This document shows positions 7,947 through 13,506 of a stretch of 32,812 nucleotides of DNA, one piece after another. A program made the position numbers and the translations under genes. The DNA is from a virus, in IMG/VR virus record IMGVR_UViG_3300031851_000095, positions 1-32,812 of that record. One strand, 5' to 3'. Each line of letters starts with the position of its first letter. Position 1 is the first letter of the stretch. Below the pieces are notes generated by a model. It searched no databases, was not told the DNA's origin, and was given only the letters and a program-made list of their open reading frames with translations.

Positions 7947-9089
7947 TTACAAGTTCGCAAAATTCGACTCCAATAAACTGTCATCGCCGCCATCATATTC
8001 CGGTAAATAATCGGCGTAAGTTTTTAAGAAAGTCTCCTTATCATGCCCTAATTGCTTGGCAGCTTTTGCCGGGTTCACTCCCTTCGATAACAACTCAGAC
8101 GCTCGTGTATGCCTGGTAGTTTTCATAGGCCGATACTCAACGCTTGATCTCTCATGTGCTTTTATCCAGGCTAAACGAAATCGCTTCGGTTTCTTGTAAT
8201 AGTCGCCGTCTGGCTGCGGGAAAACAAAGCCCTTTCCCCAACGTGTCTGTGCTTTATTAATCGCATCAAGAGCAGATCCATTCAATTGAACGTCTCTCCC
8301 CATAAAGTCAGTTTTGACTCTCTCCTCAATCCGATAATTTGAAATACAACGTTGGACGGTTGCAATGCGCCCATCGATATCTGACCATTTTAAAGCCAGT
8401 ATTTCTTGATGACGCATTCCGGTGGCAAAGGCAAATTGAAAATAGTATTTACTGTCACCCTCTAGCCTATCTAAAATTTTGTTAATCTCAGTTGGCTTGT
8501 AGGGTTTGAACTTCGATTGCTTTTTGGACCCGACAGATGAGGTATCCAACACACCTTTGCAGGGATTAGGCTGGATTTCGAAATAGTTAAATAGCTTGCT
8601 AAGTGGACCCAGCAAATTCTTCCTGTACTTCGGCGACCAATCCCTCACAAATACTGCTTTCTTGCCCACCCAGCTCTTCTCATAGAAAAAATCTTCTAGA
8701 TCTAGCCTGGTTACCTCATTGAGGCGACGATCCTTCATAAACGGAGCCCAAGTATTCCGTAGAATTTTTGAGTAGTCAGATAGCGTTCTGTCAGTTGGAT
8801 TCTTTAATCCCCTTAATAAAAACTCATCAACTGCCTTTTCGAAGTGCGTGTAGGCTTTAAGGATTTGCTCTGGCGTTTCTTTCTTCTCGTGCAGAGCATT
8901 ACCTAAAAGCAACTTAGCGACATAGCTGTCTCTAATTTTTTTAACTCGAATAAAATCAGATTTACGAGAGACATCAGAATCAACAATTATTTCATCTACA
9001 ACAAGTTTATTTGTTCTTTTAATCTGAATGCGAAACTTGCCTCCCTTTTCATCTATATTTGGTTCTCCGTCCCATATTCTTTTAGCCAT
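7947..9089 (-). CDS. int: Tyrosine recombinase (phage integrase)
   Basis: This 380-residue protein catalyses site-specific recombination between attP and the host attB. The N-terminal 65 residues look like an arm-binding domain, residues 70-175 a SAM-like core-binding domain, and the rest the catalytic domain. Catalytic positions visible are Arg226 (in TGMRHQEI), Arg326 (in TTRHTRAS), His349 (in LGHDKE) and the nucleophile Tyr358 (in LKTYADY). The usual box II His before Arg326 is Lys323 here, a known variation. The start is supported by GGGAGG nine bases upstream. The xis gene overlaps its 5' end by 37 bp, so the two are co-translated. Its 3' end faces attP. Confidence 0.95.
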   Translation of the reverse strand: MAKRIWDGEPNIDEKGGKFRIQIKRTNKLVVDEIIVDSDVSRKSDFIRVKKIRDSYVAKLLLGNALHEKKETPEQILKAYTHFEKAVDEFLLRGLKNPTDRTLSDYSKILRNTWAPFMKDRRLNEVTRLDLEDFFYEKSWVGKKAVFVRDWSPKYRKNLLGPLSKLFNYFEIQPNPCKGVLDTSSVGSKKQSKFKPYKPTEINKILDRLEGDSKYYFQFAFATGMRHQEILALKWSDIDGRIATVQRCISNYRIEERVKTDFMGRDVQLNGSALDAINKAQTRWGKGFVFPQPDGDYYKKPKRFRLAWIKAHERSSVEYRPMKTTRHTRASELLSKGVNPAKAAKQLGHDKETFLKTYADYLPEYDGGDDSLLESNFANL

Positions 9090-9244
9090 TTGTTAACCTC
9101 CCTAAAGTTCACAAAAGTTTGCTTGCCTACTATCTTGTAGTGCTTTCCTTTGATCCAGTGCCTGGACATCCAGTTCTTCACCACGTTATCAGTAATGCCC
9201 ATCTCTTCAGCATATCGTTTCCGATGCATGAATTCTGAAGTCAT
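9053..9244 (-). CDS. xis: Excisionase-like HTH protein
   Basis: This 63-residue basic protein has a MerR/excisionase-type winged helix (RYAEEMGITDNVVKNWM, then GKQTFVNFREVNKWL). Small proteins of this type bind attP arm sites and direct the integrase towards excision. It lies directly upstream of int and overlaps it by 37 bp, the standard Int/Xis arrangement. Its ribosome-binding site is exceptionally strong (see 9245-9254). A purely regulatory HTH protein is the alternative. Confidence 0.75.
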   Translation of the reverse strand: MTSEFMHRKRYAEEMGITDNVVKNWMSRHWIKGKHYKIVGKQTFVNFREVNKWLKEYGTENQI

Positions 9245-9254
9245 ATCACCTCCT
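9245..9254 (-). promoter_or_regulatory. Extended Shine-Dalgarno of xis
   Basis: On the minus strand this reads AGGAGGTGAT, ten bases complementary to the 16S rRNA tail, ending directly at the xis ATG. It overlaps the stop codon of the upstream SSB-tip gene. It predicts efficient xis translation whenever the operon is transcribed and fixes the xis start. Confidence 0.8.
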
Positions 9255-9504
9255 AAAACTGTATGTCATCGTCGAAATTAAAGTCTTTTTTAGGGCTTGT
9301 AGGTTCCTTGGGTTCCTTGGGTTTCTTTGCTACGCCGATTTTGCCACTAAGAAAACTGCCATTGGGCCCAGTTCGCTTTTTGGCATTAAGGAAGTACCAA
9401 TTGCCGTCTAACATGATTGATCCGCTAAAATCCGCGTGCCAACTTTCTTCTTTGTCTTTTACAGGACTCAATGTAAACGTGCCTTCATCAGTAAATTCTG
9501 CCAC
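9253..9504 (-). CDS. Small SSB-tip-bearing protein of the recombination operon
   Basis: This 83-residue protein has a beta-rich N-terminal part (TFTLSPVKDKEESWHADFSG, then WYFLNAKKR), a Lys/Pro/Glu linker (KKPKEPKEPTSPKK) and an acidic C-terminus DFNFDDDIQF. The C-terminus closely mimics the E. coli SSB tip (DFDDDIPF), which docks RecO, RecG, RecQ, PriA and exonuclease I. It lies between the exonuclease and xis genes in a recombination operon. It could be a minimal single-strand-binding or partner-recruiting protein; I see no complete OB-fold signature, so it may bind partners rather than DNA. The start overlaps the end of the exonuclease gene by 17 bp. Confidence 0.6.
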   Translation of the reverse strand: MAEFTDEGTFTLSPVKDKEESWHADFSGSIMLDGNWYFLNAKKRTGPNGSFLSGKIGVAKKPKEPKEPTSPKKDFNFDDDIQF

Positions 9505-10159
9505 TTCTCGATCTCCTTTTAGTTACTTTAGTAGTTACTTCATTTAAAAACTTACTGGCCTCTTCAAGCATTTGATCGATCCGCTCCTCGTCACGAGGAA
9601 AGGGGATAACGATGCATCTAAAGGCCTCTTCGACTCGCGAGTCGTATTGCACAAAGTCCATTGCTTCGGCCCCGGTGCATGCCATCTGGCACAACATCTG
9701 CCACTGATAGCCCGAATCAATTCGCTCTAGCCATATAGGTTCCGTCACCGGGACTTCATCAATCAGCAAATCGATTAGCGCATCCTGCTTATCGGAGAAG
9801 GGGCATTTGATCTCTATCAGCTTGTTCTCTAGGATCAGCTTTCCGTCTGGGCTCGCCGCCATTCCTTCCAACGTTGGGTGGTCAATAAGCCCAAGCTCTT
9901 CGCACAAATCGCCTGTCTTCAGCTCGTAAGCCTGACGCGCTACTGGCTCCCATTTCGTGCCCCAATCCATTGCCTTTTGAGCAAAGTGCATGCCTGTTGG
10001 CTCTTCTCTTACACCTAATCGTTGATTCACGAGCTCGCTTAACAGGTCATCACGCGCCTTTAAATACGCCCCTCGCTTACCAGGCATGATCTCTCCTACG
10101 CGCGATGCGGTGAGCTTTCCCCTGCGAGCTAAAAACCATTCTTCACTTAGCTGCTGCAT
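9488..10159 (-). CDS. YqaJ/lambda-exonuclease-family 5'-3' exonuclease
   Basis: This 223-residue protein belongs to the PD-(D/E)xK viral recombinases that resect double-stranded ends for annealing. Visible elements are the N-terminal WFLARRGKLTASRVGEIM, the conserved Glu71 (in WGTKWEP), Asp105 (in GMAASPDG) and Glu116-x-Lys118 (in LIEIKCP), the metal-binding and catalytic core. Length matches the family (about 200-230). The gene overlaps the upstream annealing protein by 17 bp, consistent with a functional pair of exonuclease and annealase like Exo/Beta. The two would repair or circularise phage DNA and promote recombination. Confidence 0.9.
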   Translation of the reverse strand: MQQLSEEWFLARRGKLTASRVGEIMPGKRGAYLKARDDLLSELVNQRLGVREEPTGMHFAQKAMDWGTKWEPVARQAYELKTGDLCEELGLIDHPTLEGMAASPDGKLILENKLIEIKCPFSDKQDALIDLLIDEVPVTEPIWLERIDSGYQWQMLCQMACTGAEAMDFVQYDSRVEEAFRCIVIPFPRDEERIDQMLEEASKFLNEVTTKVTKRRSRSGRIY

Positions 10160-10781
10160 TGGCCGCTGCTTCTGGTAGTTTGGCTTTTAGGTAGTTGGCA
10201 GTTGCCTTGTAACGATCTTGGTACACCCCATCGAGCGCGTCATATTTCGGTTTGCACTGCTTATGCGCTTTGGCTAATTCCGCAGTATTTGAAGCTCCCT
10301 CCACCGCTTTTAGGATGCTTGCCAGTAATAACTCCATCTCTGGTAATGGCTCTGGCGCTTTTTCGACGACCACATCGCCAGGTCCGGTCATGCCGTCCGT
10401 GTCGTCCATGTCTTTATCGAATGTCAGGTTAAGCAGGAGCTGGAGGTTGTATCTTCGCCAGTATGTGCTTTTTTTGCCGTACTCTTGATCGGAGGAGGGT
10501 CGATCCATCACCGATGAGCCGTGTGTCGAGATCGTTTCACCGCTTTCGATATGGGTGATGGTAGTCGTGACGACATAAACCACCGCATCGCCACGATATT
10601 CGCTCGCGGAGTGGTGTGAACAGACTAATCCGTGTTTAGCTAGACCAGGCTTGATAGCGGCCACCAGAGCTTTAAGCGAGGCGTAGCTCCATTGCTTAGT
10701 ATCGCTGTCCATTTTTATCGGGCCTACGTCATTAGATATCGCTTTCAGGGCGAGGTTTAAATCTTCTCTTTGTCCTTTCAT
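10143..10781 (-). CDS. erf: ERF-family single-strand annealing protein
   Basis: ATG at 10781 was preferred because AGGAG lies five bases upstream; ATG 10784 is immediately before it, and the longer frame from 10838 would start inside the repeat-rich promoter. The 212-residue product has the ERF pattern: QWSYASLKALVAAIKPGL, HGLVCSHHS, VVTTTITHIESGETI, then DQEYGKKSTYWRRYNLQLLL, typical of P22 Erf-like annealases. The C-terminal third is helical and Ala-rich. It is the first gene of the leftward recombination operon and overlaps the exonuclease. It pairs complementary single strands after resection. Confidence 0.85.
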   Translation of the reverse strand: MKGQREDLNLALKAISNDVGPIKMDSDTKQWSYASLKALVAAIKPGLAKHGLVCSHHSASEYRGDAVVYVVTTTITHIESGETISTHGSSVMDRPSSDQEYGKKSTYWRRYNLQLLLNLTFDKDMDDTDGMTGPGDVVVEKAPEPLPEMELLLASILKAVEGASNTAELAKAHKQCKPKYDALDGVYQDRYKATANYLKAKLPEAAANAAAK

Positions 10782-10796
10782 CATGGCTCCTGTTTG

Positions 10797-10827
10797 TTTT
10801 ATATAGTGAGTATATATTTTATATAGT
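10797..10827 (-). promoter_or_regulatory. Candidate promoter/operator of the erf-exo-xis-int operon
   Basis: The 11-mer TTTTATATAGT occurs at 10797-10807 and again at 10817-10827, exactly 20 bp apart (two helical turns), in an A/T-rich block directly upstream of erf. On the minus strand it gives ACTATATAAAA twice, with TATACT and TATAAA as possible -10 boxes. The fixed spacing suggests paired binding of a regulator over the promoter. No clear -35 is visible. Confidence 0.5.
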
Positions 10828-10836
10828 TCGAAAGCC

Positions 10837-10859
10837 AAAAAAAACAGGGACTATCCCTG
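10837..10859 (-). terminator. Intrinsic terminator of the repressor gene
   Basis: On the minus strand the sequence reads CAGGGA, TAG, TCCCTG, then eight T. A 6-bp perfect stem with a 3-nt loop followed by a T-run is a textbook rho-independent terminator. The loop TAG is the repressor stop codon, so the hairpin overlaps the end of the gene. It insulates the repressor transcript from the erf operon. Confidence 0.8.
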
Positions 10860-11513
10860 AATTTGATGCCCTAACACGCAGCCAATAATTTCTTCTTCGC
10901 CAGTAATCTTAAACACCGGGTCGGGAAAAGTTTCGTTCACCAACGTGGCAACGTTGTCGCCAAGGTATTTTGCGAATGTCAGGTTACCGTCGCGAAGTAG
11001 GCAGAACATTTTGCCGGGCTTTGGCTCTTCTTTAAAATCGACAAAGGCAATCGCACCAGAGGGTAGAGAGGGGCTGTTCGCTTCCGATAAAACTTCTAAC
11101 GCATAAGTCTGTTTAGAGTGCGGTCCATGCCAAAACACTTTTTTGGCCGCACCGCTTGCAGTGGAGATGATTTCTTTGATCGTCATTGCATCTATCCCTA
11201 CAAGCCAGCTTACATCAGCAGCGTCTGGGCTTTCCCCGCTGCTACCTCTCACTTGGCTTGATACTTTCTCGGCTTCCCTTAAGAGCCGGGGGCTAAAATC
11301 GCTTAACTCAATTTCTAGGAGCTCGCAGAATTGTATCCCGCGCTTTAGATTAATCTCATTAATACCGTTGAGCATGTGGCTTACGGAGCTAATAGCACCT
11401 GGCTTAAAGCTCATAAACTCGGCAGCTTTGGCGTAGGTCAAACCGAGAACTCCGGCCTTCGCAACCCATAGCGCCTTTAATCTTGTCGCTTCTTCGATTT
11501 TTTCAGTTAGCAT
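10851..11513 (-). CDS. CI-like repressor with S24-like domain lacking the catalytic serine
   Basis: This 220-residue protein has an N-terminal helical DNA-binding region (residues 10-75: LTYAKAAEFMSF, then SVSHMLNGINEI), a hinge, and a C-terminal LexA/CI-type S24 domain. In the pattern V-x-G-D-S-M-x-P-x-x-P-x-G the sequence reads VLSEANSPSLPSG (residues 141-153), so the catalytic Ser is Ala145; the partner Lys182 (FAKYL) is kept. No Ala-Gly or Cys-Gly cleavage pair is seen in the hinge. The protein looks like the lysogeny repressor but may not self-cleave. It is transcribed leftward, divergent from the other regulators, and ends in its own terminator. Confidence 0.8.
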   Translation of the reverse strand: MLTEKIEEATRLKALWVAKAGVLGLTYAKAAEFMSFKPGAISSVSHMLNGINEINLKRGIQFCELLEIELSDFSPRLLREAEKVSSQVRGSSGESPDAADVSWLVGIDAMTIKEIISTASGAAKKVFWHGPHSKQTYALEVLSEANSPSLPSGAIAFVDFKEEPKPGKMFCLLRDGNLTFAKYLGDNVATLVNETFPDPVFKITGEEEIIGCVLGHQIQG

Positions 11514-11570
11514 TTATAGACTCGGTATTATGGAGTATCATAACGGATCAAAAACCAGATCCTAACCGAA
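11514..11570 (-). promoter_or_regulatory. Upstream region of the repressor with inverted repeat
   Basis: Reading on the minus strand, TATGAT lies about 26 bases before the repressor ATG and could be its -10. An inverted repeat GGATC-N8-GATCC at 11545-11562 lies where the -35 would be. No convincing Shine-Dalgarno precedes the ATG. This is a candidate repressor promoter with an operator; the assignment is tentative. Confidence 0.35.
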
Positions 11571-11626
11571 AGTCTATCCTATGTACAACCTATATATCTC
11601 TATTACAGTACTGCTGTCTGAGACAT

Positions 11627-11643
11627 CCATACAATCTGTATGG
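11627..11643. promoter_or_regulatory. Operator palindrome OR-a
   Basis: CCATACA-ATC-TGTATGG is a perfect 7-bp inverted repeat with a 3-bp spacer. The same CATACA-N3-TGTATG core recurs at 12396-12410 before the next XRE gene. Its TACAAT could serve as a rightward -10. Two exact copies before two regulator genes make this the best operator candidate of the immunity region. Confidence 0.75.
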
Positions 11644-11655
11644 GGGAAAGTTAAG

Positions 11656-11802
11656 TTGCCTGAAAACTTGAGTAGCCTCAATACCAAAAACGGTAGCAAA
11701 TTCAATTTATCTTTATTAAATTTTATAAAAACTGCCAAATTGGAAGACCAAAAAATAACCAAGCTGCGCAAAAAGCGTAAATTAAGAATAAAAATGTCAT
11801 GA
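11656..11802 (+). CDS. Candidate small basic protein
   Basis: A 48-residue frame begins at TTG 11656, nine bases after a GGGGG Shine-Dalgarno-like run immediately downstream of the operator, and ends in ATGA with the next gene. The sequence is Lys/Asn/Leu-rich and ends in a strongly basic stretch (KLRKKRKLRIKMS), which could bind nucleic acid. The position is reminiscent of small early antiterminators, but there is no N-like arginine-rich N-terminus. The A/T-rich composition makes a chance frame possible. Weakly supported. Confidence 0.3.
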   Translation: MPENLSSLNTKNGSKFNLSLLNFIKTAKLEDQKITKLRKKRKLRIKMS

Positions 11803-12371
11803 ACAACCTTAAACAAATCTTTGATATTTATAAGAAAAAAACAAAAAAAAGCATCACACAAACCTCGATAGACATTGGGTGGAGTCAATCTGCACTTGGT
11901 TTGTACTTAACTGGCGCGCGTCCGATGCCGCGAAAGGATGTTGTAACGGCTGCAAATTTCTTCGCTGTTGATCCTCGGTCCATCGATTCTGACTTCCTCT
12001 TTGTAGATCAAGTAGAAGTGGCAGTGATTGGGAATATCTCAGGCAATGAACTAAAGAGCGAATACATAAAAATTCACTCAGGTTTCAACGAGTTAAATGT
12101 TTTGCACATTGACCGCAAAATAAATATTGAGGCTGGACCAGACTGCGATATGTCGGAATTCATGGATGGAGGTTTTTTACCTATAGGGGCGTTCGTTGCA
12201 ATTAAAGAACCTGACAGCTTTTGGGTAAAAGATGAAAACTGGGCTGTGGCAAACAATCGAACCTGGCTGTTAAGAAACGGAGAAAAATGGACAGCCTTAA
12301 AAAACAAAAGCAAGCCCTTCCTGAAAAACTTCGAGGTTGTCGGTTATGCGATCAGTATTTATTACGCTTAA
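11799..12371 (+). CDS. XRE-type regulator with degenerate S24-like C-terminus
   Basis: This 190-residue protein has an N-terminal XRE-like helix-turn-helix (KSITQTSIDIGWSQSALGLY, followed by LTGARPMPRKDVVTAANFF). The second half resembles the beta-rich C-terminal domain of CI/LexA regulators (FLPIGAFVAIKE, then FEVVGYAISIYY), but no SM/K catalytic pair is present. It lies downstream of the 11627 operator and upstream of a second copy of it, transcribed away from the CI-like repressor. It is likely a second repressor or antirepressor-type regulator of the lysis-lysogeny decision. No strong Shine-Dalgarno is seen; translational coupling through ATGA with the small upstream frame is possible. 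Confidence 0.7.
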   Translation: MNNLKQIFDIYKKKTKKSITQTSIDIGWSQSALGLYLTGARPMPRKDVVTAANFFAVDPRSIDSDFLFVDQVEVAVIGNISGNELKSEYIKIHSGFNELNVLHIDRKINIEAGPDCDMSEFMDGGFLPIGAFVAIKEPDSFWVKDENWAVANNRTWLLRNGEKWTALKNKSKPFLKNFEVVGYAISIYYA

Positions 12372-12382
12372 CTGCAAATAGT

Positions 12383-12412
12383 TTGACTTCGTAATCATAC
12401 AAACTGTATGGT
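12383..12412 (+). promoter_or_regulatory. Promoter with operator OR-b, probably leaderless
   Basis: TTGACT (12383-12388) and TATGGT (12407-12412), 18 bp apart, form a plausible sigma70-type promoter. The palindrome CATACA-AAC-TGTATG (12396-12410) covers the -10, so a bound regulator would block it. The expected transcript start falls on or just before the ATG at 12419, and no Shine-Dalgarno exists, so the message may be leaderless. Confidence 0.6.
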
Positions 12413-12418
12413 TCGCTC

Positions 12419-12760
12419 ATGGAAATTATAAAAGCCTTCCGAACCAACGCCAGAGTCGAATTAGATCGACAAGGCAAAACGCAAGCTGACGTTGCGAGGG
12501 ATACTTCCATGAGTATTAAGCAGGTTTATTCTCTGTTTAATCATCAAAGCACAAGTCGTTTAGATTTTTCCTATGCGATGATTCTCGCAGATTACCTAAG
12601 TGTTTCGGTCTACACCCTTACAGGCGCTGAGTCTGCGGGGGCTGAGAAAGAAAGGAAATTTAAAAAAATTCTCCATGAACAAAAGCTGGCTCTTGGTAAA
12701 TTAAGCTTAGATCACGACGCATTGATGCGCAAATTCCAAAAAGACTTAAAACAGTTTTAG
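12419..12760 (+). CDS. XRE-family regulator (Cro-like)
   Basis: This 113-residue protein has a clear XRE helix-turn-helix at about residues 18-60 (KTQADVARDTSMSIKQVYSL, then ADYLSVSVYTLTG). A Lys-rich helical C-terminus may dimerise. The ATG lies nine bases after the operator palindrome and has no Shine-Dalgarno. The rightward position immediately downstream of a shared operator fits a Cro- or C2-type regulator that represses the lysogeny circuit. A CII-type activator is less likely given the autoregulatory operator. Confidence 0.75.
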   Translation: MEIIKAFRTNARVELDRQGKTQADVARDTSMSIKQVYSLFNHQSTSRLDFSYAMILADYLSVSVYTLTGAESAGAEKERKFKKILHEQKLALGKLSLDHDALMRKFQKDLKQF

Positions 12761-12778
12761 TTTTTTTTGTATTCGATC

Positions 12779-12791
12779 TATACTTTTTATA
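12779..12791 (+). promoter_or_regulatory. Shared 13-mer TATACTTTTTATA, candidate -10 region
   Basis: This A/T-rich 13-mer contains TATACT, a good -10, about 31 bases before the ATG at 12822. The identical 13-mer occurs at 20828-20840 before another small rightward gene. A shared regulated promoter element is possible; no convincing -35 is visible in either place. Confidence 0.4.
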
Positions 12792-12821
12792 CACTACCTG
12801 TACTTAAAATATGGAGTGCCT

Positions 12822-13112
12822 ATGTACCCGAACACTTATCAGCGTCCGACACCACTGAAAGAATGGATCAGTTCTAAGGGTCTTACCTATCGCGCAGCAG
12901 CAGAACATTTTGGCTTTCAGCCTGTCGCGATTCAAAAAATGATCTCTGGCAACAGGGACGTTGGAGTCTGGACCGACGATCAGCTCGTCGAGACAAAAAA
13001 GATCCAAGCAAAAGCTGTCCATGCTTGCGGCGCTATGTACGGATACCCAAAAGAGCAGGAAGTAATCGTCGCGATTAAGTTAGAACCACGAGGCAAGATG
13101 CTAGATGAATGA
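12822..13112 (+). CDS. Small DNA-binding regulator (HTH-like)
   Basis: ATG 12822 has GGAG five bases upstream, better than GTG 12816 in the same frame. The 96-residue product carries a helix-turn-helix-like segment (LTYRAAAEHFGFQPVAIQKM, then ISGNRDVG) near residues 20-50 and a charged C-terminus. It opens the rightward replication operon and overlaps the next gene by eight bases. By position it could be a CII/Cro-class regulator. I do not recognise a precise family. Confidence 0.65.
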   Translation: MYPNTYQRPTPLKEWISSKGLTYRAAAEHFGFQPVAIQKMISGNRDVGVWTDDQLVETKKIQAKAVHACGAMYGYPKEQEVIVAIKLEPRGKMLDE

Positions 13113-13506
13113 CGCAGAAGCATTGTCGCAGTTCTACAATGCCAGGCGATTGGGTGATGGCAAGTACACAGCCGTTTGCCCGGTCTGCGATTCGAAGTCA
13201 GAAACCCTCTACCTCACCGATGGTCGCAAATGCACCCTAATTTACTGCCATTCTGGCTGCACCAAAGAGGAAGTGTTAGCGGCGGTAGGTCTGAAGGTCT
13301 CTGACTTGTTCGCTAACGATATGCCTTACAAACGACCCCCTTATGACCCCAGTGACGATCTCGCTAACATGGTGATCATTCGCGCGGGGATAATTAGCGA
13401 CAGATTGCGTGGCAAAGAATGCTCAGACAGCGACAAGGTTTGGATTAAAAGCGTTGTCACAAGATTAAAGAGTAACGACTGCTGGGGGCTCGTTCATGAC
13501 CTCTAA
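13105..13506 (+). CDS. Primase-type zinc-ribbon protein
   Basis: This 133-residue protein has a zinc ribbon with Cys25-x2-Cys28 and Cys48-His49-x2-Cys52 (VCPVCDS, then IYCHSGC), followed by KEEVLAAVGLKVSDLF, the pattern seen after the CHC2-type zinc domain of phage primases. The polymerase (TOPRIM) domain is missing, so it is either a truncated or a split primase, or a regulator that reads ssDNA templates. It lies in the replication operon directly before the initiator gene and overlaps it by 11 bp. Confidence 0.7.
   Translation: MNDAEALSQFYNARRLGDGKYTAVCPVCDSKSETLYLTDGRKCTLIYCHSGCTKEEVLAAVGLKVSDLFANDMPYKRPPYDPSDDLANMVIIRAGIISDRLRGKECSDSDKVWIKSVVTRLKSNDCWGLVHDL

Noticed and set aside
11581-11655. 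Longer reading of the small frame from ATG 11581
   Set aside because: It would translate through the operator palindrome and lacks a ribosome-binding site; TTG 11656 is better placed.
12748-12768. Terminator after the Cro-like gene
   Set aside because: The AAAAC/GTTTT arms are separated by one base, which cannot form a loop, leaving only a weak A-T stem before the T-run.
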